Below are positions 54,596 to 63,720 of a DNA stretch of 64,000 nt, in pieces. The DNA lies in assembly GCF_003075045.1 (NCBI RefSeq), contig NZ_QCZD01000005.1:62001-126000 (forward strand), read 5' to 3'. The notes below the pieces were generated by a model. That model ran no database searches, was not told the DNA's origin, and saw only the letters and a program-made list of their open reading frames with translations. Position 1 is the first letter of the stretch; the number at the start of each line of letters is the position of its first letter. Position numbers and translations under genes: made by a program. The stretch comes from Maribacter litoralis (GTDB lineage Bacteria > Bacteroidota > Bacteroidia > Flavobacteriales > Flavobacteriaceae).

Positions 54596-56338
54596 TTACC
54601 AACCTGGGTTCTGTGTTAATACACCTCCACTTTGGTCAATAGCATTAATTGGAATAGGGAATAGGTTGTGCTTTTCCGTATAAGTCCCAAATTTAGAATT
54701 ATAGTCGGCTTGATCAATATCATCACCTTCATTATCAATATAGGTGTTAATAGTTTCTTCGGCAATACCCCAACGTCTTAAATCAAATAAACGGTGACCT
54801 TCCATTCCAAATTCTAAACGACGCTCAAAACGAACAGCGTCGCGAGCATAATCTTGAGAAGGAAAAGAAGTATAAAGTTCTATCTGATAATTTGCTGCAT
54901 CAATGTTGTCATCTTGCTTGCCATCTTCATCAAAGCCTTTAACGTATGTCATATTTTTAGCTCTATTTCTTACTTGATTAACATAAGATAAGGCCAATGC
55001 TAAATCAGGTGTTGATTTTTCAACAGCTGCCTCGGCTGCCATTAAAAGAACATCTGCAAAACGCATAACGTTATAGTTAATTCCAGACCAATCTGATCCC
55101 CAACCACCAGTTCCGCGGTTTGCGTCTACCTCATCGGCCTGATAAACATTTTTCTTTGGAAGGTATGGTCCAGAAATATCGCTGAATGAAGCTCTAATCC
55201 ATTCTTTGCCAGGGTTAGGTCCAAAACCATTATAATCTATACCTCTTCTAGATACAGTATAATCTAGTCTTGGGTCTAATGGGCCTTCGAAAGGTGTAAA
55301 GTCTGTTGGAGTTTCACCATCTTCTTCATATGATGGGATACCATAATCACTAGTAACATCGGTATCTGCGAAAGTGTCAAACAAAGGTAAGCCCGATTCA
55401 TCTGTTTGAAATGCGTTTACTAAATCTTGCGTTGGTTGGTAAAAACCACAACAAGTACCTAAAGGTCCGCCTCCTGGAAAATTTAATGTTCCGGCTCCGT
55501 TACCATTAAAAGAACGTCCATCATCCGATGAAAACTGAATAGCGAACATTGATTCAGCAGCGTTTTCACCTGCATAGTTGAAGTTACTTACATATTCAGC
55601 ATTTAAGCTATATGGACCTTCAGTAATTACATTTTCCAATAAAGGTAAAGCTTCGTCCCACTTCTCTTGGTATATATATGCCTTAGCCAAGAAAGCTTGG
55701 GCTATCCAAAAATTAGCTCTACCATTAATAACACCCGTACCTAACAAACTAGATGCTTCTTGGAAATCAGCTTCTATTTCAGCCCATATAGGACCAGGGT
55801 TAGGTTGGTTAAATTCTTCATTTCTTAAATTCTCAACAGAAAGAAATGGTACATTACCAAAGAACTTTTGTAATTCAAAGTTGTAATAACCTCTTAAAAA
55901 CAATGCTTCACCTCTTTGAGAAGATAAATCCTCATCTGGTATTTGGTCAATAAGATCTAAAACTGCATTACATCTATTTACACCACCAAAAATTGCGCTC
56001 CATCTACCTAAAAACCAGTTGTTACCAGTTTGCCAATCTAGAGTTTCAAGTTGAAATAAAGCTGTGTTGTCACCATCTTCACTACCTCTATGTGCATCAT
56101 CTGCAATTACATCTGTCCACCAGTTATCTCCACCGGCAGCAACACCTTCTCCTTGACGATTAACTCGTTCGCCATCAAGAACAGAATACGCCGCTGTTAG
56201 TTTTAAATCAACTCCGGTTACATTTAATAATGCTTCATCAGAAAGTGCTCCTGTTGGAGCTATTTCGGTAAAATCGTCACTACATGCACCTAGCATCATG
56301 CATGTGAGCGTTATTGAATAAATTAATTTCTTTTTCAT
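54596..56338 (-). CDS. SusD/RagB family nutrient-binding lipoprotein (pair 2)
   Basis: 580 residues. A lipoprotein signal ends CMMLGACSDDF. The SusD core has FLRGYYNFELQKFFGNVPF and ends in LFPIPINAIDQSGGVLTQNP. The GTCCGFYQPTQDLVNAFQT segment near residue 298 matches the first SusD (CCGFYQVSQNLVNAYRT), and the tails ALEFGMEGHR/DLRRWGIA agree as well, so the two are paralogues. It lies four bases after SusC 2. The ligand is unknown. Confidence 0.95.
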   Translation of the reverse strand: MKKKLIYSITLTCMMLGACSDDFTEIAPTGALSDEALLNVTGVDLKLTAAYSVLDGERVNRQGEGVAAGGDNWWTDVIADDAHRGSEDGDNTALFQLETLDWQTGNNWFLGRWSAIFGGVNRCNAVLDLIDQIPDEDLSSQRGEALFLRGYYNFELQKFFGNVPFLSVENLRNEEFNQPNPGPIWAEIEADFQEASSLLGTGVINGRANFWIAQAFLAKAYIYQEKWDEALPLLENVITEGPYSLNAEYVSNFNYAGENAAESMFAIQFSSDDGRSFNGNGAGTLNFPGGGPLGTCCGFYQPTQDLVNAFQTDESGLPLFDTFADTDVTSDYGIPSYEEDGETPTDFTPFEGPLDPRLDYTVSRRGIDYNGFGPNPGKEWIRASFSDISGPYLPKKNVYQADEVDANRGTGGWGSDWSGINYNVMRFADVLLMAAEAAVEKSTPDLALALSYVNQVRNRAKNMTYVKGFDEDGKQDDNIDAANYQIELYTSFPSQDYARDAVRFERRLEFGMEGHRLFDLRRWGIAEETINTYIDNEGDDIDQADYNSKFGTYTEKHNLFPIPINAIDQSGGVLTQNPGW

Positions 56339-56342
56339 TTTT

Positions 56343-59300
56343 TTAAAATTTTAAATTAACACCTAAGGAGTAAATTGAAGCTAAAGGATAGTTGTTATCA
56401 GAAACACCTATAGTTAGGTTGTCAATAGCGCCACTATCTAAGAATCTTGGCTGTAATTCCGGGTCAACACCATCATACCCTGTGATAGTGAATAAATTGG
56501 TGCCTTGAAGGTAAAATCTAACACTGTCCATCCCCATCATTTTAGAGACTTTTTCGTTAAAAGTATACCCTATTTGAAGGTTCTTTAATCTCATGTATGA
56601 TCCATCTTCAACGAAGAATGAATTGGCGGTACCTTCATTATTAGTAATACTAGAACTCAATGCTGGTAAAGAAGCATCTAAATTATCTGGTGTCCAAGAA
56701 TCTAGGACACGTACACTTCTGTTTGCATCAAAGAAAGTTGGAAGATCTGTATATACTTTATCATTATTGAAGATTTCATTTCCTTGAGAACCTTGGAAGA
56801 ATGCAGACATATCAAATCCTTTATAACCCATAGTAAGGTTAACTCCATATGTAAAATCTGGGTGAGGATTTCCAATAAAAGTTCTATCATCATCATTGAT
56901 AACACCATCTCCTGTTATATCTCTATACTGAAATCTACCAACTCCGTCCTCTGGGGTAGCAAATCCTTGATCTGCTGCAGCAGCAACTTCTTCTGGTGTA
57001 GCAAAGATTCCTTCAACTACTCTACCGTAAAAAGATGAAATTGGTTGTCCTTCTTGAGTTCTTGTTACAGTACCAGTTGTTCTGAACCCTCCAAAACCAG
57101 TTTGAAATGCACTGATCAATTCTGTAACTTCATTTTTGTAACTAGAGAAATTCATGTCAATACCATAGCTGAAACCAGAATCAGTAACATCGGCATAACT
57201 TATCGTAGCGTCTACACCTTTATTCTCTATTGATCCTAAGTTAACGTAAGGTGGGGCAGCATCGATTGAAGTAGAACTGTATTGGCTACCATCTTGATTA
57301 ATTAAATCCTTGGTTTTTATGATAAAATATTCAGCACCTAAATTAAGTTTGTTGTCAAAGAAACCTAATTCAACCCCAAAGTTGGTAGTTTCACTTGTTT
57401 CCCATCTTAAATCTGGATTTCCAACTGCATTTAACAATGCTCCAGGGGTAGCGCCTCCACTGCCGTTAAATACATAGTTACCATATTGCTCGCTCACTAC
57501 CGATATATTAGTGGTAGGGTTGTTAACCGGTAAAGTTTGATTACCTAACTGACCCCAAGATCCTTTTAATTTAAAACGACTAACAGTGCCGTCTGTAGGC
57601 CAGAAATCTTCATTACTTACTACCCAACCTGCACTAAAAGAAGGGAATACATCACTCTTATTGTCACCTAGAAACCTAGATGATTCATCTTTTCTTACCG
57701 TGGCAGTTAATAAATATTTACCTGCGTAGTTATAGTTTGCCGTACCGAAAAGAGAGAACAAAGAAGAGGCATTGTCGTAGGCATAAGCAACGTTTGCAGC
57801 ACCTAATCCATTGCTAAGAAGATAATATTCTGGAGTTTCAAAAAAGTAATCTGTTCTTGAAATTTCCTTGCCTTTACCTGTAACGTTAACTGCTTCAATA
57901 CCAATTAAAGCATTGATGCCATGGTCACCAAAACTTTTGTTATAACTTAAAGTGTTCGACCATACCCATTCATATGAGTCTTGATCTGCTTCTCTTAAGG
58001 TATTAGTTGCTATTGGTTCAGAAGATTCTGGAATTAGAGCTCTGAAGCGTCTATCGTTGTAAGCTCTTATCGATCCACCTATAGAGGTTTTAAATTGTAA
58101 CCCGTCTATTATGTCTAAAGTAGCATATACATCTCCAAAAATTCTCAAGGATTTATTGAAATCATCAGCTTGTCTATTTGCTTCTGCTACTGGGTTGTTA
58201 GGATTTGAAAGCCCGGTGTCATTACTATAGTTACCTGCATAATTGCCTTCGTCATCAAAAACCGGCACTAAAGGAGACATTCTGGTTGCAAAATTAAACC
58301 ATGACTGCCCACCACTTCTTCTGTCGAACGAAATGTTTGTGTGTTCACCTATTCTAATTCTATCTCCAATTTTAAACTCTGAGTTTAAACGAACAGAACC
58401 TCTTTTAAAGCCAGTAGCAATTTGAATACCTTGTCTGTTTAAATAACTGGCAGAAAAAAGGAATTTAGATTGTTCGTTACCATTTTCTAAAGTTATAGAA
58501 GCATTTTGTGTAACGGCAGTTCTATATATTTCATCTAACCAATCTGTTCCGCCGCCAGGTTTAACCGTAGCGCTAACGGGTGCTCTTTGAATAGTAGTTG
58601 GTGTTACTGGGTTAGGTCCGTCTCCATACTGAGGGTGTGAAGGGGTAACGCCATCATTTCTTAAACTTTGAAAAATCATTTCACCATGCTGTTCTGTATT
58701 CAATAACTCAGGAACATTGGTAGCTTTAGAAAAACCAGTGTACATATCTACAGATACTCTAGCGCTATCCATATTATAGCCACCACTTTTGGTAGTTATA
58801 ATGACAACACCATTAGAGGCTCTTGCCCCATAAATAGCGGCGGCACCATCTTTAAGTACGTTCATCTGGTCGATATCCGCTGGGTTGATCGAATTCAAAA
58901 TACTTGGATCATCTGTTTGAACACCATCAATAATATATAAAGGGTCGTTACTGTTACCGGTACCGTAACCTCTAACTCTTACTACAGGTGTTGCTCCTGG
59001 AGAACCGTTATTAGTAATGGTTACACCCGAAACTCTACCTTGTAATGCTTCTGCAGCATTAACAATAGGGGCTTTTGTAGCCTCTGATACATCTACACTA
59101 CCTACGGAACCTGTTAAATCACCTCTGGTCTGTGTAGAATAACCTGTAACGATTACCTCATCTAATGCAGCAGCATCTTCTGGTAATGTTGCATCAACAC
59201 TGGTTTGGCCGTTTACAGCAATTTCAATGGTTTTAAAACCGATATAGCTAAATACCAAAGTAGCACCATCGGCTACGTTTAGAATATAGTTGCCATCGAA

Positions 59301-59555
59301 ATCTGTTTGTGTACCATTAGTAGTACCTTTTTCTACAACATTGGCTCCAGGCAAGGGTTGACCAGATTCGTCTAGAACTGTTCCAGTAATTGTAGATTGA
59401 AGTGTCTTTACTTCAACGTTGTTTGAAGTACTTGTGTTTTCATTTGCTTGTACAAGTTGTGTACCCAAGCATACGAGCATTGATAAAACCCCAGATTTAA
59501 TAAAGGAAGACCTTTTACTGGAGCCTATCAACGTGTAATCACGTTTTTGACTCAT
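56343..59555 (-). CDS. SusC/RagA TonB-dependent outer membrane transporter (pair 2)
   Basis: 1070 residues. The layout is as in pair 1: signal, carboxypeptidase-D-like domain (ITGTVLDESGQPLPGANVVEKG), TonB box region DEVIVTGYSTQ near residue 137, plug with VRVRGYGTGNSNDPLYIIDGVQ and DIDQMNVLKDGAAAIYGARASNGVV, and a barrel that ends YSLGVNLKF with the terminal Phe typical of outer membrane barrels. The internal GAAAIYGARA is one residue shorter than in pair 1 (DASAASIYGSRA). It imports the ligand of SusD 2. First gene of its unit, with a long AT-rich region upstream. Confidence 0.95.
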   Translation of the reverse strand: MSQKRDYTLIGSSKRSSFIKSGVLSMLVCLGTQLVQANENTSTSNNVEVKTLQSTITGTVLDESGQPLPGANVVEKGTTNGTQTDFDGNYILNVADGATLVFSYIGFKTIEIAVNGQTSVDATLPEDAAALDEVIVTGYSTQTRGDLTGSVGSVDVSEATKAPIVNAAEALQGRVSGVTITNNGSPGATPVVRVRGYGTGNSNDPLYIIDGVQTDDPSILNSINPADIDQMNVLKDGAAAIYGARASNGVVIITTKSGGYNMDSARVSVDMYTGFSKATNVPELLNTEQHGEMIFQSLRNDGVTPSHPQYGDGPNPVTPTTIQRAPVSATVKPGGGTDWLDEIYRTAVTQNASITLENGNEQSKFLFSASYLNRQGIQIATGFKRGSVRLNSEFKIGDRIRIGEHTNISFDRRSGGQSWFNFATRMSPLVPVFDDEGNYAGNYSNDTGLSNPNNPVAEANRQADDFNKSLRIFGDVYATLDIIDGLQFKTSIGGSIRAYNDRRFRALIPESSEPIATNTLREADQDSYEWVWSNTLSYNKSFGDHGINALIGIEAVNVTGKGKEISRTDYFFETPEYYLLSNGLGAANVAYAYDNASSLFSLFGTANYNYAGKYLLTATVRKDESSRFLGDNKSDVFPSFSAGWVVSNEDFWPTDGTVSRFKLKGSWGQLGNQTLPVNNPTTNISVVSEQYGNYVFNGSGGATPGALLNAVGNPDLRWETSETTNFGVELGFFDNKLNLGAEYFIIKTKDLINQDGSQYSSTSIDAAPPYVNLGSIENKGVDATISYADVTDSGFSYGIDMNFSSYKNEVTELISAFQTGFGGFRTTGTVTRTQEGQPISSFYGRVVEGIFATPEEVAAAADQGFATPEDGVGRFQYRDITGDGVINDDDRTFIGNPHPDFTYGVNLTMGYKGFDMSAFFQGSQGNEIFNNDKVYTDLPTFFDANRSVRVLDSWTPDNLDASLPALSSSITNNEGTANSFFVEDGSYMRLKNLQIGYTFNEKVSKMMGMDSVRFYLQGTNLFTITGYDGVDPELQPRFLDSGAIDNLTIGVSDNNYPLASIYSLGVNLKF

Positions 59556-59946
59556 AATTGATGTTGTTTGTTAGTTTAAATTAATTGACTGAATTTTTCA
59601 CTTTTTTAACTGATCATTGTGTTTAATTAATGTTAAAAAAATTGAAATCCGGTATAATAATAGCACTTTTCCTTTAATTATGGTTAATTCATTAATGTTA
59701 AATTACCGAAGACATAAAACCATATTTAGCTATTGTTATTGTAATAATCTGTATTAATAGGCGTAATCATTAGGATATCAATAATTTAGCACTATGAAAA
59801 TTTTGAAATTATTAAGTTAAATTTTTAACATCTTTCTTTGATTATGTAGTAAAAAATTACGTTAAATGATAATATACAACGTTGTAGTTTGTGAAATTTC
59901 TTACTTTGTGTGGTGATGTAAAAAAGAGAATTTTTGGTTGAAAGTT
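59556..59946. promoter_or_regulatory. Upstream region of SusC 2 with repeats
   Basis: 391 bases without a gene. It holds two direct copies of ATTAATGTTAAA (59626-59637 and 59691-59702, 65 bases apart) and a perfect 12-bp palindrome TACAACGTTGTA (59875-59886) near the end of the methyltransferase gene. No TAnnTTTG box was found on the minus strand, so SusC 2 may depend on an activator or another sigma factor. No RNA gene or small ORF was convincing. Confidence 0.5.
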
Positions 59947-61134
59947 TTATAGATTTTGGTAGCGAAAACATAAAATTAAAATCAGTTTTTCGTGTAAATC
60001 TGTTGTACAGAACAGGTAATTTTTTCCACCCTCTTTTAGCCCTAGTTTTTTTCTGATTTCTACCACTGAATCTGGAAAATTTCTAGTGGTGATATTGGTT
60101 TTATCGACACCCGATTTTTTAAATGATTTTTTAGAGTATTCATATATGTTTTCAATCTTGAATACTCTACCTGGAAACGTAATTAATTCTTTAGAGGTAT
60201 AGAGATGTGAATTTGGATGTAATTTTTTTAGTTTGAAGTATTCTCCAACAAATTGAAAAGAGCCTGATTTTAAGATGGCTGCATTTGGTTCATATAAATA
60301 TGTTTGCGGTATGGAGAAGGTGGGCATTGCATTTACTTCGTCACTTAGTTTAAAATTGAATTCTTGTTTTAGGCTATTTTTAAAATTGATCGTTTTTATA
60401 TTTGGTTCTTGTTCGTAATTTTTTGTCATCAACCATAGAATTTCTTTTACATCATTGTTTACAGCTACAATATGTATTTCTTTTACGTTGCTCAATTCTG
60501 TTAATCCAATTTTTAAATCTAGAAGCGGACCGGTTTTAATCAGTAGGTTGTTAGCTTTAGTGAAAAGAAAAGATGTTTCAGTAGATATGTTTGGTTCACA
60601 ATCAGATAAATAATAAACTTTTTTGTTGTTTCTATCCCGTCTAGATGGGTCTATGTACAACCAATCAAAATTACTAGCAGTGTTTTTTAAAAATTCTAGT
60701 CCGTCATCAGCGATACAGCTTATATTGTCTGCTCCCAATTGATCAAAATTATGTTGAGCTATTAAAGAAAGGTCGTTATTCTTTTCTATATGGGTAACGT
60801 GTTCAAACTTTTGGGCAAAAGCGAATGAATCTACTCCAAAACCTCCTGTTACATCAGCTATGGTTTTACCACTCAATAAACATGCTTTATAGTTGGCGGT
60901 TATTTCTGATGATGTTTGAGATAGGTTGAGTTTATTTGGGTAATATATAGTTGTAGCCTCAAACCAAGTGGGTAGTTTTGTTTTCGCCTTTGATTTCGAT
61001 TCTATTTGTTCTACCAGTTCTTTTTGAGAAACATTATTGAATTTAGGTTTTGATAAAAGTATGCGGTGGACATCGGTTTTAAGGTTGTCGTCAATGAATT
61101 TTTGAACTTCAGGTTGTAGTATTTCTTTGTTCAC
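59947..61134 (-). CDS. THUMP-like domain class I SAM-dependent methyltransferase
   Basis: 395 residues. It starts with GTG at 61134, six bases after the AI-2E gene stop; no in-frame ATG lies near. The N-terminal 90 residues match the ferredoxin-like part of this family (FIDDNLKTDVHRILLSKPKF). The methyltransferase core has ADVTGGFGVDSFAFA (SAM loop, near residue 93), DWLYIDPSRRDRNNKKVY with the catalytic DPSR motif near 175-192, and a C-terminal THUMP-like domain with RNFPDSVVEIRKKLGLKEGGKNYLF. It probably methylates RNA; the target is unknown. Confidence 0.85.
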   Translation of the reverse strand: MNKEILQPEVQKFIDDNLKTDVHRILLSKPKFNNVSQKELVEQIESKSKAKTKLPTWFEATTIYYPNKLNLSQTSSEITANYKACLLSGKTIADVTGGFGVDSFAFAQKFEHVTHIEKNNDLSLIAQHNFDQLGADNISCIADDGLEFLKNTASNFDWLYIDPSRRDRNNKKVYYLSDCEPNISTETSFLFTKANNLLIKTGPLLDLKIGLTELSNVKEIHIVAVNNDVKEILWLMTKNYEQEPNIKTINFKNSLKQEFNFKLSDEVNAMPTFSIPQTYLYEPNAAILKSGSFQFVGEYFKLKKLHPNSHLYTSKELITFPGRVFKIENIYEYSKKSFKKSGVDKTNITTRNFPDSVVEIRKKLGLKEGGKNYLFCTTDLHEKLILILCFRYQNL

Positions 61135-61140
61135 GTATGC

Positions 61141-62238
61141 CTATAGGTTATGGGTAAGTGATTTTACTATGGGGTTGTCGGACAAAAATTCCTTTAAAAT
61201 AACTTTGATGGCTGTATAACCCGGTACTGCAACTATCATACCTACTACTCCAAACAACAGGCCCGCAATGATGATTACCAAGAAAATTTCTAACGGATGA
61301 GATTTTACGCTGTTGGAAAATATAAAGGGTTGCGAGAAAAAATTATCAACTAGCTGCCCAAAGAGCAATCCTAAAAATACATACCCCGTTTTTGGTAAAA
61401 TAACTTCACTAAAATTTGACCCTAAATTACTGGTCATTGTTAAGGTTAACATAATTACACCGCCAATAATAGGACCTATGTAGGGTATAATGTTGAATAA
61501 AGCGCATAAGAATGCGATAACCACCGCGTTTTCTATACCTACTATTAGCAAAACAATGGTGTAGATGACAAAGAGAATGAAAATTTGAAGTAATAGACCA
61601 ACGAAATATCTAGAAAGCAAGCCATTTATTTTTCCAATGGAATTTGTTGTGCCCTTCTTTTTATCTACTGGAACGAAAATTAATAATCCGTGCTCAAATA
61701 GTTTGCTGTCCTTTAAAAAGAAAAAAGAAATAAAAAGTACTGAAAATAAACCGATACTCGCTGAGCTCAGTACATTTAAAAATGAATTTAAAAAGTTGGG
61801 TATAAACCCTATATCTAATCCTTGTAAAATGTTTCTTTCGAAACCGGGATCTTCAAAAACATCTTCAACTATATGTGAAGAGAGACCTAAGTGGTTGGTT
61901 ATTTGATGGTACAACGTGTTTAAACTAACTTGAAGTTCATCAATATCTAATAAAGATAAATTTTTACCTTGCTCGGATAATAACGGAATGAACAAGGCTA
62001 TTATGCCAGCTAAAATCCCTACCATTAATAGCATTGTTATAATTACCGCTAATATGTTCGGTAGTTTTAATCTTCTAAAAAAACGAACTAGTGGACTGCC
62101 AATAAGTGCAACCACTGCAGCAATAGCCAAATATGCCAAAACCGATTGAATGGTGTACAAAAAGTAGAGTAGAAATACAATGCCTACCAAAACGCCTACA
62201 GCTCTTAAAATGCCCTGTGAAATTGTCTTTGATGTCAT
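61141..62238 (-). CDS. AI-2E family transporter (PerM/TqsA-like)
   Basis: 365 residues with about eight membrane helices in the usual grouping: a cluster of four near the N-terminus, a long periplasmic-side loop (about residues 75-145), and four C-terminal helices with the family mark ALFNIIPYIGPIIGGVIML near residue 243. Members include AI-2 exporter TqsA and sodium-proton antiporters, so the cargo cannot be told. It ends six bases before the methyltransferase start and starts three bases after the DUF4159 stop. Confidence 0.9.
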   Translation of the reverse strand: MTSKTISQGILRAVGVLVGIVFLLYFLYTIQSVLAYLAIAAVVALIGSPLVRFFRRLKLPNILAVIITMLLMVGILAGIIALFIPLLSEQGKNLSLLDIDELQVSLNTLYHQITNHLGLSSHIVEDVFEDPGFERNILQGLDIGFIPNFLNSFLNVLSSASIGLFSVLFISFFFLKDSKLFEHGLLIFVPVDKKKGTTNSIGKINGLLSRYFVGLLLQIFILFVIYTIVLLIVGIENAVVIAFLCALFNIIPYIGPIIGGVIMLTLTMTSNLGSNFSEVILPKTGYVFLGLLFGQLVDNFFSQPFIFSNSVKSHPLEIFLVIIIAGLLFGVVGMIVAVPGYTAIKVILKEFLSDNPIVKSLTHNL

Positions 62239-62241
62239 ATT

Positions 62242-62892
62242 TTAATTTTTAAAGGCGTAAGTAATAATATTGGCACCCATTTCAAGCGCTTTTTTTCTAA
62301 CCTCTGCAGGGTCATTGTGTACAGTTGGATCTTCCCAGCCGTCACCTAAATCAGATTCTGATGTAAACAGCAGTACTATTCGGTTATTTTCTGAAATAGC
62401 AAAAGCTTGTGGTCGTTGTCCGTCGTGCTCATGTATTTTGGGTAATCCTTTTGGAAAAGAGTAAGTGTTGCTAAAAATTGGGTGGTCGGCTCCTAATTCC
62501 TCCAGTTCTTTGTTTGGGAAGAGTTTTTTTAGTTCTCTGGTAATGTAAGGCTTCATGCCATAGTTGTCATCAATATGTAAAAACCCGCCAGAGAGGAGGT
62601 AGTTACGCAAATTTTCTATCTCCTCATTTGAAAATACAACATTACCATGTCCTGTCATATGTAAATATGGATATTGAAAAATAGAGCTGCTGCCAACCTC
62701 TACCGTTTCAGGTTTGTTTTTTAACGTGGTACCTATATTGTCGTTGCAAAATTTTATAAGGTTGGGTAAAGCGGTGGGGTTGGCATACCAATCGCCACCA
62801 CCTTGATATTTTAATATGGCTATTTCTTGAGCGTATAAGGTGTAACATGTGAAAGACATGATAAGAGCAAGGTAGATAGTAAGTTTCTTCAT
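62242..62892 (-). CDS. DUF4159 domain exported protein
   Basis: 216 residues. A signal peptide (LTIYLALIMSFTCYTLYAQE) is followed by the DUF4159 domain: ILKYQGGGDWYANPTALPNLI, YLHMTGHGNVVFSNEEIENLRNYLLSGGFLHIDDNYG in sequence, and RIVLLFTSESDLGDGWEDP. The fold is glutamine-amidotransferase-like, also found in large Bacteroidota membrane proteins linked to aerotolerance operons. Function unknown. First gene of a leftward unit with the AI-2E and methyltransferase genes, divergent from the DUF1223 gene by 34 bases. Confidence 0.85.
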   Translation of the reverse strand: MKKLTIYLALIMSFTCYTLYAQEIAILKYQGGGDWYANPTALPNLIKFCNDNIGTTLKNKPETVEVGSSSIFQYPYLHMTGHGNVVFSNEEIENLRNYLLSGGFLHIDDNYGMKPYITRELKKLFPNKELEELGADHPIFSNTYSFPKGLPKIHEHDGQRPQAFAISENNRIVLLFTSESDLGDGWEDPTVHNDPAEVRKKALEMGANIITYAFKN

Positions 62893-62926
62893 TTTATTTC
62901 GAATAATAGAATATAATAATGCTATT
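62893..62926. promoter_or_regulatory. Very short divergent intergenic region
   Basis: Only 34 AT-rich bases separate the starts of the DUF4159 and DUF1223 genes. No TAnnTTTG box lies within it on either strand. The promoters must overlap each other's coding regions or share this stretch. Confidence 0.4.
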
Positions 62927-63718
62927 ATGTTTGATAAAAAATTTTATGTTTCCGTATTTTCTGTAGTCGGTCTATTGCTAACAACTATTATTTGGTCTCA
63001 ATCGAGTAAAGATAATAAAGTTGATGCTGCTTTGTTTTCTGATCAATCAGAAAAATTATCGAACGGTATAGTAGTACTTGAATTGTTTACCTCGCAAGGA
63101 TGTTCTAGTTGTCCGCCAGCAGATGCATTATTGGAGACAATAAAAAATACCTATCCGGATAATGTTTTTGTTTTGAGCTATCATGTAGATTATTGGAATT
63201 ATATAGGTTGGGAAGACCCTTTTAGCGATAAGAATTATACCGTAAAACAGAGTAGGTATAATACCAAGTTTAAATACAGAGGAAATTATACACCAGAATT
63301 AATTGTAAATGGAACAGAGCATATGGTGGGTTCTAATAAAACTAATGTAATTGAGGCCATTGATAAATATAGTACTATAGAATTTCAGAATATGCTTGGT
63401 ATTTCTAGTGTACGTAGAAGTAAAGAAAAGGTGTCTTTTGAATATAAGGTAGATGGTGATGTTTTAAATAAGGAGATCAGGGCTGTTCTGTTACTTAACG
63501 AGCGAACTACAAAAGTCAAAAATGGCGAAAATCGTCATAGAACCTTAAAAAACAGCAATATTGTTGTTGCTGAAGAATATATGCTCCTTAAAAAAACAAG
63601 TGGTGTAGGTGTCATAGAGATACCAAGTATCGTTAAAGAAGGTGAAAATATTACCCTAATGTTATTTGTAGAAAACCAAGAGGCAGATATTACAGGTGCT
63701 GCCAAAGCGCACTTGTAA
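62927..63718 (+). CDS. DUF1223 family thioredoxin-like exported protein
   Basis: 263 residues. An N-terminal hydrophobic segment (VSVFSVVGLLLTTIIW) exports or anchors it. The DUF1223 marks are VVLELFTSQGCSSCPPADALL in the thioredoxin-like fold (CSSC pair near residues 62-65), FVLSYHVDYWNYIGWEDPFS and YTPELIVNGTEHMVG. The CxxC pair suggests a redox role in the periplasm; the partner is unknown. It ends two bases from the convergent RsmE gene. Confidence 0.87.
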   Translation: MFDKKFYVSVFSVVGLLLTTIIWSQSSKDNKVDAALFSDQSEKLSNGIVVLELFTSQGCSSCPPADALLETIKNTYPDNVFVLSYHVDYWNYIGWEDPFSDKNYTVKQSRYNTKFKYRGNYTPELIVNGTEHMVGSNKTNVIEAIDKYSTIEFQNMLGISSVRRSKEKVSFEYKVDGDVLNKEIRAVLLLNERTTKVKNGENRHRTLKNSNIVVAEEYMLLKKTSGVGVIEIPSIVKEGENITLMLFVENQEADITGAAKAHL

Positions 63719-63720
63719 TA

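Noticed and set aside
45627-59555. The paired SusCD genes as a recent mobile duplication
   Set aside because: Sequences have diverged across their length, no transposase, integrase or flanking repeats are visible, so it is an old duplication.
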